Below, piece by piece: positions 36,188 to 45,205 of a stretch of 64,000 bases of DNA. Made by a program: the position numbers and the translations under genes. Within the stretch, counting starts at the first letter, position 1; the number at the start of each line of letters is the position of its first letter. The stretch comes from Pseudooceanicola nanhaiensis (GTDB lineage Bacteria; Pseudomonadota; Alphaproteobacteria; Rhodobacterales; Rhodobacteraceae), in assembly GCF_020171315.1 (NCBI RefSeq), contig NZ_JAIUZP010000012.1, positions 92,588 to 156,587 on the forward strand, in the 5' to 3' direction. The notes beneath the pieces are model-generated. The model did not search any database. It was given only the letters and a program-made list of their open reading frames with translations, and was not told the DNA's origin.

Positions 36188-36943
36188 ATGTCCGAGCCGA
36201 GCTATCTGGAAACGCCGCAGGGCCGCAAGCTGGCCTACCACCGTACCGCAGGCAAGGGCCCCGGCGTGGTCTTCCTTGGCGGGTTCAAGTCCGACATGAC
36301 CGGGACCAAGGCACAGCATCTGCAGGACTGGGCCGAGGCCGAGGGCCGCGCCTTCCTGCGGTTCGACTATTCCGGCCACGGCCAGAGCTCGGAGGATTTC
36401 CTCGACGGGGCCATCGGGGATTGGGCCGAGGATGCCGAAATCGCCATCGAGATGCTGACCGAGGGGCCGCAAATCCTCGTCGGCTCCTCCATGGGCGGCT
36501 GGATTTCCCTGCTGATGACCAAGCGCATCCCCGAGCGGATCGCGGGCCTTGTCACCATCGCCGCCGCGCCGGACTTCACCGAGGACAGCATGTGGGCGGG
36601 CTTCGACGAGGCGCAGCGCATGGCGCTGGAGATGGTGCAGCAGGTCGCGCTGCCCTCCGAGTACGGCGAGCCTTACGTGATCACGAAGCGCCTGATCGAG
36701 GACGGCCGCAAGCATCTCGTGCTGCGCGGGGCCCTGCCGCTGCCCTTCCCGGTGCGGTTCCTGCAGGGCACGGCCGATGTAGATGTGGACATGTCCGTGG
36801 CCCTGCGCCTGCTGGAGCGGGCCGAGGGCCCGGACATGCGCCTGACGCTGGTGAAGGGCGCGGATCACCGCTTCTCCTCGCCCGACAACCTCTCTCACAT
36901 CACCGCGGCCATCGCCGATGTGCTGAGCCGCGCCGACGGCTGA
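36188..36943 (+). CDS. Alpha/beta hydrolase (ABHD10-like)
   Basis: A 251-residue serine hydrolase. The oxyanion-region strand is GVVFLGGFKSDMTG. The nucleophile elbow is GSSMGG (about residues 97-102), the acid is probably the Asp in GTADVDVD, and the catalytic His is in KGADHRFS near 230. The FLGGFKSDMTGTKA and GHGQSSEDF motifs resemble ABHD10-type thioesterases, which act on acyl-cysteine or glucuronide substrates. Substrate not known. It lies between the MFS gene and a second, unusual hydrolase-like gene. Confidence 0.85.
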   Translation: MSEPSYLETPQGRKLAYHRTAGKGPGVVFLGGFKSDMTGTKAQHLQDWAEAEGRAFLRFDYSGHGQSSEDFLDGAIGDWAEDAEIAIEMLTEGPQILVGSSMGGWISLLMTKRIPERIAGLVTIAAAPDFTEDSMWAGFDEAQRMALEMVQQVALPSEYGEPYVITKRLIEDGRKHLVLRGALPLPFPVRFLQGTADVDVDMSVALRLLERAEGPDMRLTLVKGADHRFSSPDNLSHITAAIADVLSRADG

Positions 36944-37066
36944 TCACGTTTCGGCGATGCACCGCTGGCGCAGGCGCGCGACGCCGCGCAAGCCATTGAC
37001 CTTGCTCACGGCGCCATGTCCTCTGGCCGGGATCGCCGCAGGACGGCGCAGGACGGGATGGAAGAC

Positions 37067-37774
37067 ATGGCTGACCCTCTGGTGTTCGTGCCGGGCCTCG
37101 GCTGCGACCTGAGGCTCTTTGCCCAGCAGGCCACGGTGATGGGGCGCAGGCGTGTGGTCAGCGTGGCCCCCGTGGGACAGGGCGAGCGGATGGAGGAGAT
37201 CGCCTCCGAGCTGCTCAGCCAGCTGCCCGCGCGCTTCGCTCTCTGCGGCTACGGCTTCGGCGGGGCGGTGGCGATGGAGATCCTGCGCCGCGCGCCGGAT
37301 CGCGTGCTGCGCCTCGCGCTGATCTCCTGCACCCCGCTGGCCGACACCCCGCAGGAGGCCGCCGCCCGCGAGCCCTGGATCGTGAAATCCCGTGCCGGGC
37401 GGCTCGACGATGCGCTGAAGGCGGCGCTGCCCGCCGCCGCCCTTGCCCCCGGTCCGCGCCGGGCCGATTACATCGCGGCCTGGCAGCGGATGGCCCGCGA
37501 TGGCGGGCCGCAGGCCTTCGAGCGGCAGAACCGCGCCCTGCAACGCCGCCGCGACCAGCAGGCCACGCTGCGCAAGTGCAAGGTGCCCACCCGAGTCATC
37601 TGCGGTGAATACGACACGCTGACCCCGGTGAAACGGCACGAGTTCATGGCCGAGCTGATCCCAACGGCCCGCCTCTCGATCCTGCCCGACGCCGGTCACC
37701 TGCCCAGCTGGGAAACCCCCGAGGCGCTGATCGACGTGCTGGAAGACTGGATGAAACAGCCCGCCACGGCCTGA
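37067..37774 (+). CDS. Alpha/beta hydrolase-fold protein lacking the nucleophile serine
   Basis: About 235 residues with the alpha/beta hydrolase layout: VFVPGLGCDLRLFAQQ as the oxyanion strand, the elbow segment ALCGYGFGGAVAMEIL, VICGEYDTLTP carrying the acid, and LPDAGHLPSWE with the His. The elbow reads G-Y-G-F-G-G, where the nucleophile position is Gly (codon GGC) instead of Ser. The acid and His are kept, so this looks like a pseudo-hydrolase or an enzyme with a different mechanism. GGAAG precedes the ATG at 37067; ATGs at 37016 and 37058 are alternatives. Function unknown. Confidence 0.8.
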   Translation: MADPLVFVPGLGCDLRLFAQQATVMGRRRVVSVAPVGQGERMEEIASELLSQLPARFALCGYGFGGAVAMEILRRAPDRVLRLALISCTPLADTPQEAAAREPWIVKSRAGRLDDALKAALPAAALAPGPRRADYIAAWQRMARDGGPQAFERQNRALQRRRDQQATLRKCKVPTRVICGEYDTLTPVKRHEFMAELIPTARLSILPDAGHLPSWETPEALIDVLEDWMKQPATA

Positions 37775-37782
37775 CACACACA

Positions 37783-37808
37783 AAGGAGGGGACCGCAGCC
37801 CCCTCCTT
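37783..37808 (+). terminator. Terminator-like hairpin after the hydrolase-fold gene
   Basis: AAGGAGGGG (37783-37791) and CCCCTCCTT (37800-37808) pair perfectly around eight bases. The T-tract is weak (CATCTTTCC follows, part of a dispersed repeat). Confidence 0.65.
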
Positions 37809-37841
37809 CATCTTTCCAGAAATACTCAAAAAACCGTCGCT

Positions 37842-40415
37842 TCAATCCCGCGATCGCAGCACCCGCGCGGGACGCGCGGCCAGCGGCCGCCAGGCAAAGA
37901 CCATCCCCGCCACGAGGTTCGCGATCAGCCCGCCCGCCACGATGGCCAGCGCCGAGGGCCAGATCACCGCATAGTCGGTCTCCATCACGTAGTGGCAAAC
38001 GGCCCAGCCCCCGGCGATCCCGGCGGCCAGCGCCACCAGCCCCGCCGCGGCCCCCATGATGCCCGATCGCCACGCGAGGCTCGCCAGCACCCGGGCCCGT
38101 GTCGCCCCCAGCGTTTTCAGCACTGCCGCCTCGTAGACCCGGGCGCGTTCGCCCGAGAGTGCGGCCCCGATCAGCACGAGGAAGCCGGTCAGCAGCGTTG
38201 CCCCCGCGCCATAGGAGGTGGCCGTGGCGATGCCGCCCAGCAGCTCCGACACCCGGTCGATGGCGTCGCGGACGCGGATCGCGGTGATGTTGGGATAGCT
38301 GTTGGAAAGGTCGCGCAGGATCGCTGCCTCGGCCTGCGGTTCGGCATAGACGGTGGCGATCCAGCTGTGGGGTGCGCCCGCGAGGGCCGAGGGGTTCATG
38401 GCGGTGATGAAGCCCATGCCCGCGGTGGAGAAATCCACCTCGCGGAAGGAGGTCAGCGTCGCGGTGATGTCGCGGCCAAGGATGTTGATCGTGATCTCGT
38501 CGCCCAGCTTCAGCCCCATCTCGGCGGCTTCCTCGGCGGCGAAGGACATCTGCGGCGGGCCCGTGTAATCCTCGGGCCACCACGCGCCCTCGGTGATCTT
38601 GGTGCCCTCGGGGCGGGCCGCGGAATAAGTCACGCCCCGGTCGCCGCGCAGCACCCAGTGATCGCCCGCGACCTCGCGGGCAGGGCGGCCGTTGATCTGG
38701 GTGATGATACCGCGCAGCATCGGTGCGGCCTCCACCCGGCTCACGGCAGGGTCGGTATCGACGCGGGTGCGGAAGCCCTCCATCTGGTCGGGCTGGATGT
38801 CGACGAAGAAGTAGCTCGGCGCGCGGTCGGGCAGGTCGCGGGTGATGGCGGCACGGAGGTTGCCGTCGATCTGCCCCACGGCGGCCAGCACGGAGAGGCC
38901 GAGCCCCAGAGACAGCACCACCGGCAGCGCCTCGTTCCCCGGTCCCGCCACGGCGGCCAGTGCCCAGCGAAGCGGCGGGCGGCCCCGCGAGATGGGGCGC
39001 AGCGCACCCGCGAGGCGGCGGATGCCGAGGCCCGCCAGCGTCAGCAGGACAAGCGCGCCGAGGATGCCGCCCGCAGTCCAGAGGGTGAGGCCCCAGTTGC
39101 CCGAAAACGCCCCCGCGGCCCCCAGCAGCAGCGCGAAGAGCGCGGCGATGGTGAGGAGGTAGCGTAGCGGCGGCAGGGCCCGCCCGCCGCCAAGCGCATC
39201 GCGGAAGAGGGCGGCGGCGCGGATGTCCTCTGTCCGGGCCAGCGGCCAGAGGGTGAAGATCAGCGCGGTGAGCAGCCCGTAAAGCGCCGCCTCAAGCAGC
39301 GGGCGCGGGTAGAGGCCGAACTCTGCCGGGATCGGCAACTGCGCCGAGATCAGCGGCGCCAGCAGCAGCGGGATCACCGCGCCCAGCACCAGACCGATCG
39401 CGATGCCGAGGACGGCAAGCGCGCCGATCTGGAGGAAATAGGTCAGGAACAGCACCCGCCGTTCCGCCCCCAGCGTGCGCAGGGTGGCGATGGTGGCGGT
39501 CTTGCCCGAGAGGTAGGCGCGTACGGCGGAGGAGACGCCGACGCCGCCCACCGCCAGCCCCGAGAGGCCCACGAGGATCAGGAAGCCGCCCAGCCGGTCC
39601 ACGAAGGTGGCAATGCCGGGCGCGCCGTTGCGGCTGTCGCGCCACCGCATCCCGCTGTCGCGGAAATTCTCCCGCGCCTGATCGGCCAGCGGGGCGACGG
39701 CGGTGCCCTCGGGCAGGGTCAGCCGGTAACGGCTGTCGAAGAGCGTGCCCGGCGCCAGCAGGCCCGAGCCCTCGAGAGCCTGCCGCAGCACCAGCGTGCG
39801 CGGCCCGAGGCCGAAGCCATCGGCGCCGCTGTCGGGCTCGCTTTCCAACAGGGCGCTCAGCCGGAAGGTCGTCTCGCCAAGGCGGAAGGTATCGCCCGGG
39901 GCGATCTGCAACCGGTCGGCCAGCAGCGGCGCCATGATTGCGCCCGGGGTGCCGTCCTGATCGCCAAGCGCTTGGGCCAATGGGATATCGGGCGAGAGCG
40001 TGACCGCGCCGACCAGCGGATAGGCATCGTCCACCGCCTTGACCTGCGTCAGCCCGCGCTCGGGCCCCTCCGGCCCGTCGACCACGGCCATGGAGCGGAA
40101 ATCGGCAATCTCGGACACGGCGGCGGCGTGGGTCTCCATCCACGCGCGTTCCTCGGCGGAGGCGAAGCGGTAGGTGAAGGACATTTCCGCATCGCCGCCC
40201 AGCAGGGCCGCACCCTCGCGCCCCAGCCCGGCCTCGATCGAGGCGCGGACCATGCCGACGCCCGCGATGGCCGCGACCCCAAGGGCGAGGCAGGCCAGCA
40301 GGATGCGGAAGCCGCGCAAGCCCCCGCGCAACTCGCGCCGCGCAAAGCGGGCGGCGAGGGTGAGGGCGGCGAGGACCCCGGGCGATGCGGCAGCGGGCCG
40401 GGAAGGGGCGCTCAC
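37842..40415 (-). CDS. ybbP: YbbP-type ABC transporter permease
   Basis: An 857-residue FtsX-superfamily permease with ten predicted helices in two halves. The first helix is GLRGFRILLACLALGVAAIAGVGMV. Two large periplasmic domains lie at about 65-265 and 510-710. FtsX cores are at about 275-400 and 725-850, each ending with an R.LGA-type loop (ATLRTLGAERR, LKTLGATRAR). YbbP/YbbA with the neighbouring TesA is a common conserved set. The exported substrate is unknown, although release of lipids or toxic acyl molecules is suspected. It overlaps ybbA by four bases. Confidence 0.92.
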   Translation of the reverse strand: MSAPSRPAAASPGVLAALTLAARFARRELRGGLRGFRILLACLALGVAAIAGVGMVRASIEAGLGREGAALLGGDAEMSFTYRFASAEERAWMETHAAAVSEIADFRSMAVVDGPEGPERGLTQVKAVDDAYPLVGAVTLSPDIPLAQALGDQDGTPGAIMAPLLADRLQIAPGDTFRLGETTFRLSALLESEPDSGADGFGLGPRTLVLRQALEGSGLLAPGTLFDSRYRLTLPEGTAVAPLADQARENFRDSGMRWRDSRNGAPGIATFVDRLGGFLILVGLSGLAVGGVGVSSAVRAYLSGKTATIATLRTLGAERRVLFLTYFLQIGALAVLGIAIGLVLGAVIPLLLAPLISAQLPIPAEFGLYPRPLLEAALYGLLTALIFTLWPLARTEDIRAAALFRDALGGGRALPPLRYLLTIAALFALLLGAAGAFSGNWGLTLWTAGGILGALVLLTLAGLGIRRLAGALRPISRGRPPLRWALAAVAGPGNEALPVVLSLGLGLSVLAAVGQIDGNLRAAITRDLPDRAPSYFFVDIQPDQMEGFRTRVDTDPAVSRVEAAPMLRGIITQINGRPAREVAGDHWVLRGDRGVTYSAARPEGTKITEGAWWPEDYTGPPQMSFAAEEAAEMGLKLGDEITINILGRDITATLTSFREVDFSTAGMGFITAMNPSALAGAPHSWIATVYAEPQAEAAILRDLSNSYPNITAIRVRDAIDRVSELLGGIATATSYGAGATLLTGFLVLIGAALSGERARVYEAAVLKTLGATRARVLASLAWRSGIMGAAAGLVALAAGIAGGWAVCHYVMETDYAVIWPSALAIVAGGLIANLVAGMVFAWRPLAARPARVLRSRD

Positions 40416-41101
40416 TCCGCCGCCTCCGCCAGCGGGCTGACATGACCGTCGCGCAGGCGGATCACCCGGTCACAGCGGGCGGCCAGTTCGTTGGAGTGGG
40501 TCACCATGACCAGCGTCGCCCCGTGCCGGTCGCGCAGACCAAAGAGCAGGTCGACGATCTGCTTGCCGGTGCTTTCGTCGAGGTTGCCGGTGGGTTCATC
40601 CGCCAGCAGGATCTCGGGCCGGGGGGCGATGGCGCGGGCGAGGGCCACGCGCTGCTGTTCGCCGCCCGACATCTGGCTGGGGTAATGCCCGCCGCGATGG
40701 CCAAGGCCTACGGCCTCCAGCTCGGCCTCGGCCCGGTCGAAGGCATCCGCGACGCCGGCCAGTTCCAGCGGCGTGGCGACGTTTTCCAGCGCGGTCATCG
40801 TCGGAATAAGGTGGAAGGATTGAAAGACCACCCCCATATGTTCCCGGCGGAAGCGGGCAAGCTGGTCCTCGGTCATCGCCGTCAGGTCCTGCCCCAGCGC
40901 CGCGATCCGGCCCCCGGTGGCGCGTTCCAGCCCGCCCATCAGCATCAGGAGAGAACTTTTGCCCGAGCCCGAAGGCCCCACCAGCCCCAGCGTTTCCCCC
41001 CGACGGACGGTGAGAGAGATGTCCTGCAGGATGTCCACGCGTCCGGCGTTGCCGTCCAGCGACAGGGCAGCCCCTTCGAGGGTCAGGATCGGATCGTTCA
41101 T
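40412..41101 (-). CDS. ybbA: YbbA-type ABC transporter ATPase
   Basis: A 229-residue ABC ATPase of the MacB/LolD type. Walker A is GPSGSGKSS near residue 42, the Q-loop is VVFQSFHLIPTMTALENV, the signature is MSGGEQQR, Walker B is [12 protein letters not shown] and the switch is VTHSNELA. It pairs with the YbbP permease, whose start it overlaps by four bases. It is divergent from the tesA esterase gene, with the start codons of the two close together. Confidence 0.93.
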   Translation of the reverse strand: MNDPILTLEGAALSLDGNAGRVDILQDISLTVRRGETLGLVGPSGSGKSSLLMLMGGLERATGGRIAALGQDLTAMTEDQLARFRREHMGVVFQSFHLIPTMTALENVATPLELAGVADAFDRAEAELEAVGLGHRGGHYPSQMSGGEQQRVALARAIAPRPEILLADEPTGNLDESTGKQIVDLLFGLRDRHGATLVMVTHSNELAARCDRVIRLRDGHVSPLAEAAE

Positions 41102-41201
41102 CGGGGTCCTTTCAGCGGTTGGCGCCACCCTCGGGGGCTGCCTCTCATATGGGGGCCGGTTCCGCGGGGCCAAGGCCGCTGCGGGCGCGATTTCCCTCGG
41201 A

Positions 41202-41819
41202 TTGTGCCTAATCCTCAGCCCCTTGTCCGCCCGTGAAGCGCAGGCAGAGGTCACGATACTGGCATTGGGCGACAGCCTGACCCAAGGCTATGGCCTGCCG
41301 CCGGAGGAAGGCTTCGTACCTCAGTTACAGGGTTGGCTGCGCGATCAGGGCGCGGAGGTGACGGTGATCAACGGCGGCGTGTCGGGCGATACAACGGCGG
41401 GCGGCCTGTCGCGGGTCGAATGGTCTCTGACGCCCGAGGTCGACGCGATGATCGTGGAACTGGGCGGCAACGACCTGCTGCGCGGGATCGACCCGGCGGT
41501 CACGCGGGCCAATATCGAGGGCATCCTCAAGGTCGGGCAGGCCCGTGGCCTGCCGATGATGCTGGTGGGCTTTCAGGCGGCGCGGAACTACGGCGAGGGC
41601 TACAAGCGCGATTTCGACGCGCTCTATCCCGAACTGGCCGAGGCCTATGGCGCGATCCTGATCCCCAGCTTCTTTGCCGGGCTGTCGGAGGAGGCCGATC
41701 CCGGCGCCTATGCGCCCTACATGCAGGCCGATGGCATCCATCCGACGGGCGAGGGCGTGGCGCGGATCGTGGCCCGGATCGGGCCGCAGGTGCAGGCGCT
41801 GATCGAGCAGGTAGAATAA
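41202..41819 (+). CDS. tesA: Arylesterase / lysophospholipase TesA (GDSL hydrolase), start uncertain
   Basis: An SGNH-fold hydrolase. Block I is ALGDSLTQGYG with the nucleophile Ser, followed by GGVSGDTTAGG (Gly), VELGGNDLLRG (Asn) and DGIHPTGEG (Asp and His), so all catalytic blocks are present. It is periplasmic: the segment AGAISLGLCLILSPLSAREAQA is a signal peptide core. The only in-frame start near it is a TTG at 41202, which leaves no basic n-region. An ATG at 41149 would give an ideal signal peptide (MGGRFRGAKAAAG) if its G-run had one more G. This is treated as a possible frameshift. Confidence 0.85.
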   Translation: MCLILSPLSAREAQAEVTILALGDSLTQGYGLPPEEGFVPQLQGWLRDQGAEVTVINGGVSGDTTAGGLSRVEWSLTPEVDAMIVELGGNDLLRGIDPAVTRANIEGILKVGQARGLPMMLVGFQAARNYGEGYKRDFDALYPELAEAYGAILIPSFFAGLSEEADPGAYAPYMQADGIHPTGEGVARIVARIGPQVQALIEQVE

Positions 41820-41870
41820 GCGGCCCTCCGCGCCCCGCGCGGCGGGATGCAGGGCATAGCGCAAAAGAAA

Positions 41871-41890
41871 ACGGGCCCCGCGGGGCCCGT
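41871..41890 (-). terminator. Terminator of the second cold-shock gene
   Basis: ACGGGCCCCGCGGGGCCCGT is a perfect 20-base palindrome. On the minus strand it is followed by TTTCTTTTGC, so it ends the csp transcript read from 42126. It lies 30 bases beyond the csp stop and about 50 beyond tesA. Confidence 0.8.
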
Positions 41891-41919
41891 AATCACGTTC
41901 TCTGTCGGCAGATGCCGGA

Positions 41920-42126
41920 TCAGAGCAGTGCCAGGTTCACAGCCGACTCGCGGCCGTCACGGCCGGGCTGGATGTCGAACGACACTTTCTGGTTGTCGGC
42001 GAGGCCGGTCAGACCCGAACGCTCGACTGCAGAGATGTGGACGAAAACGTCCTTGCTGCCACCTTCGGGGGCGATGAAGCCGTACCCTTTGGTGGTGTTG
42101 AACCATTTGACGGTGCCGGTGGCCAT
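41920..42126 (-). CDS. cspA: Cold-shock domain protein, copy 2
   Basis: A 68-residue CspA-type protein, MATGTVKWFNTTKGYGFIAP with RNP1 KGYGFIAP and RNP2 VFVHISAV. It differs from the copy at 27129-27335 mainly in the C-terminal third (VSFDIQPGRDGRESAVNLALL). The upstream region is long and AT-richer than average, consistent with a structured csp leader. It has its own strong terminator. It binds RNA or single-stranded DNA as a chaperone. Confidence 0.95.
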   Translation of the reverse strand: MATGTVKWFNTTKGYGFIAPEGGSKDVFVHISAVERSGLTGLADNQKVSFDIQPGRDGRESAVNLALL

Positions 42127-42307
42127 CGTCGTGCTCCTTACAAAAACTGCCCGCGGGATTGCGGCAGGTCGGCTAAGTCTTAACAAAATCGAGTGACTGA
42201 GCCGGGTCGGAGCAGGTGGTCGATAAAGGCGACGTCGCGGCCTTCAGAATACAGGTGCGAATCGTTGCGCGCAAGCTTTGTAAGAGGCCTGCGACGGGGC
42301 GTTCCGC

Positions 42308-42547
42308 CTATTTTTCCCGCAAACTCCGTGCCGAAATCGCCAGAAACAGGCCGAGCGGCAGCAGGGTGGCTTTTGCAACGTAGAGCAGACCGACCGTCGA
42401 CCAAGCCCATCCAAGCAAATGGGTTTCCGCAAGGAGAAGGGCCATGGCAATCGGGGCGGCGAGAAGCATCACAACGGCAGGCACGACAGGATCTCGGGCT
42501 TGGGGGTCTGGCAAACGGGCGTGACCGGTGAACACTGACACCCCCAT
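42308..42547 (-). CDS. Small hypothetical membrane protein
   Basis: About 79 residues from an ATG at 42547 (a TTG nine codons earlier is possible). After a short soluble start (MGVSVFTGHARLPDPQARDP) there are two hydrophobic helices (about 21-39 and 44-70) and a basic tail SARSLREK. No clear ribosome binding site is seen. The membrane character supports a real gene, but the case is weak and no family is recognised. Confidence 0.45.
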   Translation of the reverse strand: MGVSVFTGHARLPDPQARDPVVPAVVMLLAAPIAMALLLAETHLLGWAWSTVGLLYVAKATLLPLGLFLAISARSLREK

Positions 42548-42735
42548 AAAATGACGGTATTCGTTCGAGATCAAGGGAAGGTGGCAAATTCGATGCCAAT
42601 GAGCGTCACTTTGCTGGGGATAACCCCCGGTTGAGGGGGGACAGGCGTATCGAGCCCCTTTTTTGCCGATGGCCCGCCGTCTGGTCTGCGCCCCGCCGCC
42701 GCGTGGGCGGCGACGGGGCGAATCGGCTGGAGCCT

Positions 42736-43701
42736 TCAGTCCAGCAGGGACAGGGCGCGCGCGAACATCGCCGGATCGACGTTGCCGCCCGACATGACGG
42801 CGATCACCGGGCCGGTGCCGGGGGCCTTGGTGAGCGCCGCGGCCAGCGCCACGGCACCGCCCGGTTCGCCCACGATCTTGAGCCGCAGGAAGGCCTGGGC
42901 CATGGCCATCAGCGTCTCGTCCTCGCTGACCACGAGGCCGGCGCCGCAGAGCCGCTGGATGTGCGGCCAGGTCAGGTTGCCGGGCTGCGGCGTGATGATC
43001 GCGTCGCAGATCGAGCCGGACAGCCGGTTGTTGCGCTGGATCGCGCCCGCTGCCTGCGACCGGACCACGTCGTCGAAGCCTTCCGGCTCCACGGGGTGCA
43101 CCGTCAGGCCCGGGGCGGTCGTCTCCAGCGCCAGCGCGATGCCAGAGGTCAGGCCGCCACCACCGCAGGGCACCAGAACGGGGGCTTCCTCGATCCCGGC
43201 CTCGGCGGCCTGCTCGGCGATTTCCAGCCCGCAGGTGCCCTGACCGGCGATCACCATCGGCTCATCGAAGGGTTTGATCAGCGTCAGGCCGCGTTCCGCC
43301 GCCAGCCGGGCGCCGATCTCGTCCCGGTCCTCGTTCTCGCGGTCATAGGTCACGACCTCGGCCCCGTAGGCGCGGGTGTTGGCCAGCTTCAGCGCCGGCG
43401 CATCCGAGGGCATCACGATCACTGCCGGAATGCCGTGCATCTTCGCGGACCATGCCACGCCCTGCGCGTGGTTGCCCGAGGAAAAGGCGATCACGCCGCG
43501 CGCCCGCACCTCCGGCTCCAGCGCCGAGATCGCCGACCACGCGCCGCGCGCCTTGAAGCTGCCTGTCTGCTGCAGGCATTCGGCCTTCACGTAGACCGGG
43601 CGGCCGGCGAATTCGTCGAGGAGGGCCGCATGGAGCAGCGGCGTGCGGCGCACGTGGCCCGCCAGCCGCCCGGCGGCGGCGGTGATCATGTCGAAGTTCA
43701 T
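42736..43701 (-). CDS. Threonine/serine dehydratase (PLP fold type II)
   Basis: A 321-residue enzyme. The PLP lysine is in QQTGSFKARGA near residue 50, the substrate-binding loop is SSGNHAQGVA near 74, and the phosphate loop is VPCGGGGLTSG near 180. SGGNVDP closes the fold. It lacks the C-terminal ACT-like regulatory domain of IlvA and is therefore of the catabolic or serine racemase-like type, deaminating threonine or serine. It overlaps the upstream hydrolase gene by four bases and is last in a three-gene operon. Confidence 0.9.
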   Translation of the reverse strand: MNFDMITAAAGRLAGHVRRTPLLHAALLDEFAGRPVYVKAECLQQTGSFKARGAWSAISALEPEVRARGVIAFSSGNHAQGVAWSAKMHGIPAVIVMPSDAPALKLANTRAYGAEVVTYDRENEDRDEIGARLAAERGLTLIKPFDEPMVIAGQGTCGLEIAEQAAEAGIEEAPVLVPCGGGGLTSGIALALETTAPGLTVHPVEPEGFDDVVRSQAAGAIQRNNRLSGSICDAIITPQPGNLTWPHIQRLCGAGLVVSEDETLMAMAQAFLRLKIVGEPGGAVALAAALTKAPGTGPVIAVMSGGNVDPAMFARALSLLD

Positions 43702-44519
43702 TTCAGTCTTTCCAGCCAGAGGGAGAGGGCGGCGAGGGCTTCGGCCTCGTCGAGGTAGGGGATGTGACCCCGGTCGGGCACATGGGCCACGATCAGGTCG
43801 GGGTCGCGCGCCTGCATCTTCTCCACGGCGGCATGGGTCAGCAAGTCCGAATTCGCGCCGTGGATCACCGCCAGCGGCAGGTCCGTCAGGCTGTCGAAGA
43901 GCGGCCACATGTCGGCCTTGGGCTCGGCGCCCGCCTCGATCACCGCATCGCGCAGGCGCGGGTCATAGTTGATCTTCAGCCCCTCGGGGGTTTCGACATT
44001 CGTATGGGTGACCTCCTTGCGCCACCGCTCCAGCGGCACGTTCGGGAAGGCGGGCATGTGGGTGGAGCGGAAGCGCGCGGCCTCCTCGAAGGTCTTGAAG
44101 GGCGGGTTCTTCCCGAGATAGCCCATGATCGCCTCCAGCCCGGCGGGGTTCAGCTCGGGCCCGATGTCGTTCATGGCCACGCCCAGCAGGCGGTCCTTCG
44201 CCAGCAGCCCCAGCAGCATGGCGATGATCCCGCCGCGCGAGGTGCCGAGGATCGCCACCTTCTCCAGCCCGAGGTGATCGAGCAGGGCGAGCGCGTCCTT
44301 TGCCTCGACCGGCACGGTATAGGTCTTGTAATCGCCCCAGTCGGACTGGCCGCGCCCGCGGTAATCGAGGCGGATCATCCGCACGCCCTCCAGATGCGGA
44401 GCGACATAGTCGAAGTCGCGCGCGTTCCGCGTCAGGCCGGAGAGGCACAGCAGCGGCAGGCCGGTGCCTTCGTCCTCGTAGTGCAGGGACAGGCCGTCAG
44501 GGGCAGTGAAACGGGGCAT
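43698..44519 (-). CDS. Alpha/beta hydrolase
   Basis: A 273-residue hydrolase with a complete triad pattern. The oxyanion strand is LLCLSGLTRNARDFD, the nucleophile elbow GTSRGG near residue 93, the acid in VIHGANSDLL near 218 and the His in VPDRGHIPYLDE near 249. The LTRNARDF and RLDYRGRGQSDWGDYKTYT blocks mark a family common in these bacteria whose substrate is unknown. It is coupled on both sides: a one-base overlap with the dehalogenase and four bases with the dehydratase. Confidence 0.88.
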   Translation of the reverse strand: MPRFTAPDGLSLHYEDEGTGLPLLCLSGLTRNARDFDYVAPHLEGVRMIRLDYRGRGQSDWGDYKTYTVPVEAKDALALLDHLGLEKVAILGTSRGGIIAMLLGLLAKDRLLGVAMNDIGPELNPAGLEAIMGYLGKNPPFKTFEEAARFRSTHMPAFPNVPLERWRKEVTHTNVETPEGLKINYDPRLRDAVIEAGAEPKADMWPLFDSLTDLPLAVIHGANSDLLTHAAVEKMQARDPDLIVAHVPDRGHIPYLDEAEALAALSLWLERLK

Positions 44520-45205
44520 CAGAAGACCTCCAGGTCGGGCAGGGTGGCAAGATCGGTCAGGACATGGTGCGGGCGGCCGGGCAACCGGTCGAGCGGCTCG
44601 CCCTTGCGGTTCACCCAGGCGGTGGTGAAGCCATAGGCGGCGCCCGCGGCGGCGTCCCAGCCATTGGACGAGACGAAGAGCACCTCCTCCTTTGGCACGC
44701 CATAGGCCTGCCCCACGAGGTCATAGACCGCGCGGGCGGGCTTGAAGACACCGACACTCTCGACCGAGAGCACGGCCTCGAGCAGATCGCCGATCCCGGC
44801 GGAGCCCACGGCCCCCTCCAGCATCGGCGGGCTGCCGTTCGACAGGATGCCAAGCCGCTGGCCGCGTCCCTTCAGGGTGGCCAGCATCGCGGGCACCTCC
44901 GGGAAACAGGCCAGTTCATGGTAAAGCGCCATCAGCGCGGCGCGCATCTCGGCGTCGCCGTCCAGCCCGGTGGCCTCCAGCGACCAGTCGAGCGCCTCGC
45001 CGGTGACCTGCCAGAAATCGGTATGCTCGCCAGACACGGCGCGCAGCCAGGAATAGGACAGCTGCTTGATGCGCCAGTGCTCTGCCAGTGCGGGCCATGT
45101 CTCGGCCAGCGCCGGAAACCGCCCCGTGGCAGACAGGTCCCGCGCGGCGGCGGCTACGTCGAAAAGCGTGCCATAGGCGTCGAAGATGCAGCATGTGATC
45201 GGCAT
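44519..45205 (-). CDS. Haloacid dehalogenase type II (HAD superfamily)
   Basis: A 228-residue HAD enzyme. The nucleophile Asp is in CCIFDAYGTLFDV near residue 8. Motif II is LGILSNGSP near 116, motif III the Lys in SVGVFKPARAVYDL near 150, and motif IV the VSSNGWDAAAGAAYGF block. FDAYGTLFDV and VSSNGWD are typical of (S)-2-haloacid dehalogenases, which hydrolyse 2-chloro- or 2-bromo-acids; related proteins act on phosphates. It leads the three-gene operon. The start at 45205 follows homologues. Confidence 0.88.
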   Translation of the reverse strand: MPITCCIFDAYGTLFDVAAAARDLSATGRFPALAETWPALAEHWRIKQLSYSWLRAVSGEHTDFWQVTGEALDWSLEATGLDGDAEMRAALMALYHELACFPEVPAMLATLKGRGQRLGILSNGSPPMLEGAVGSAGIGDLLEAVLSVESVGVFKPARAVYDLVGQAYGVPKEEVLFVSSNGWDAAAGAAYGFTTAWVNRKGEPLDRLPGRPHHVLTDLATLPDLEVF

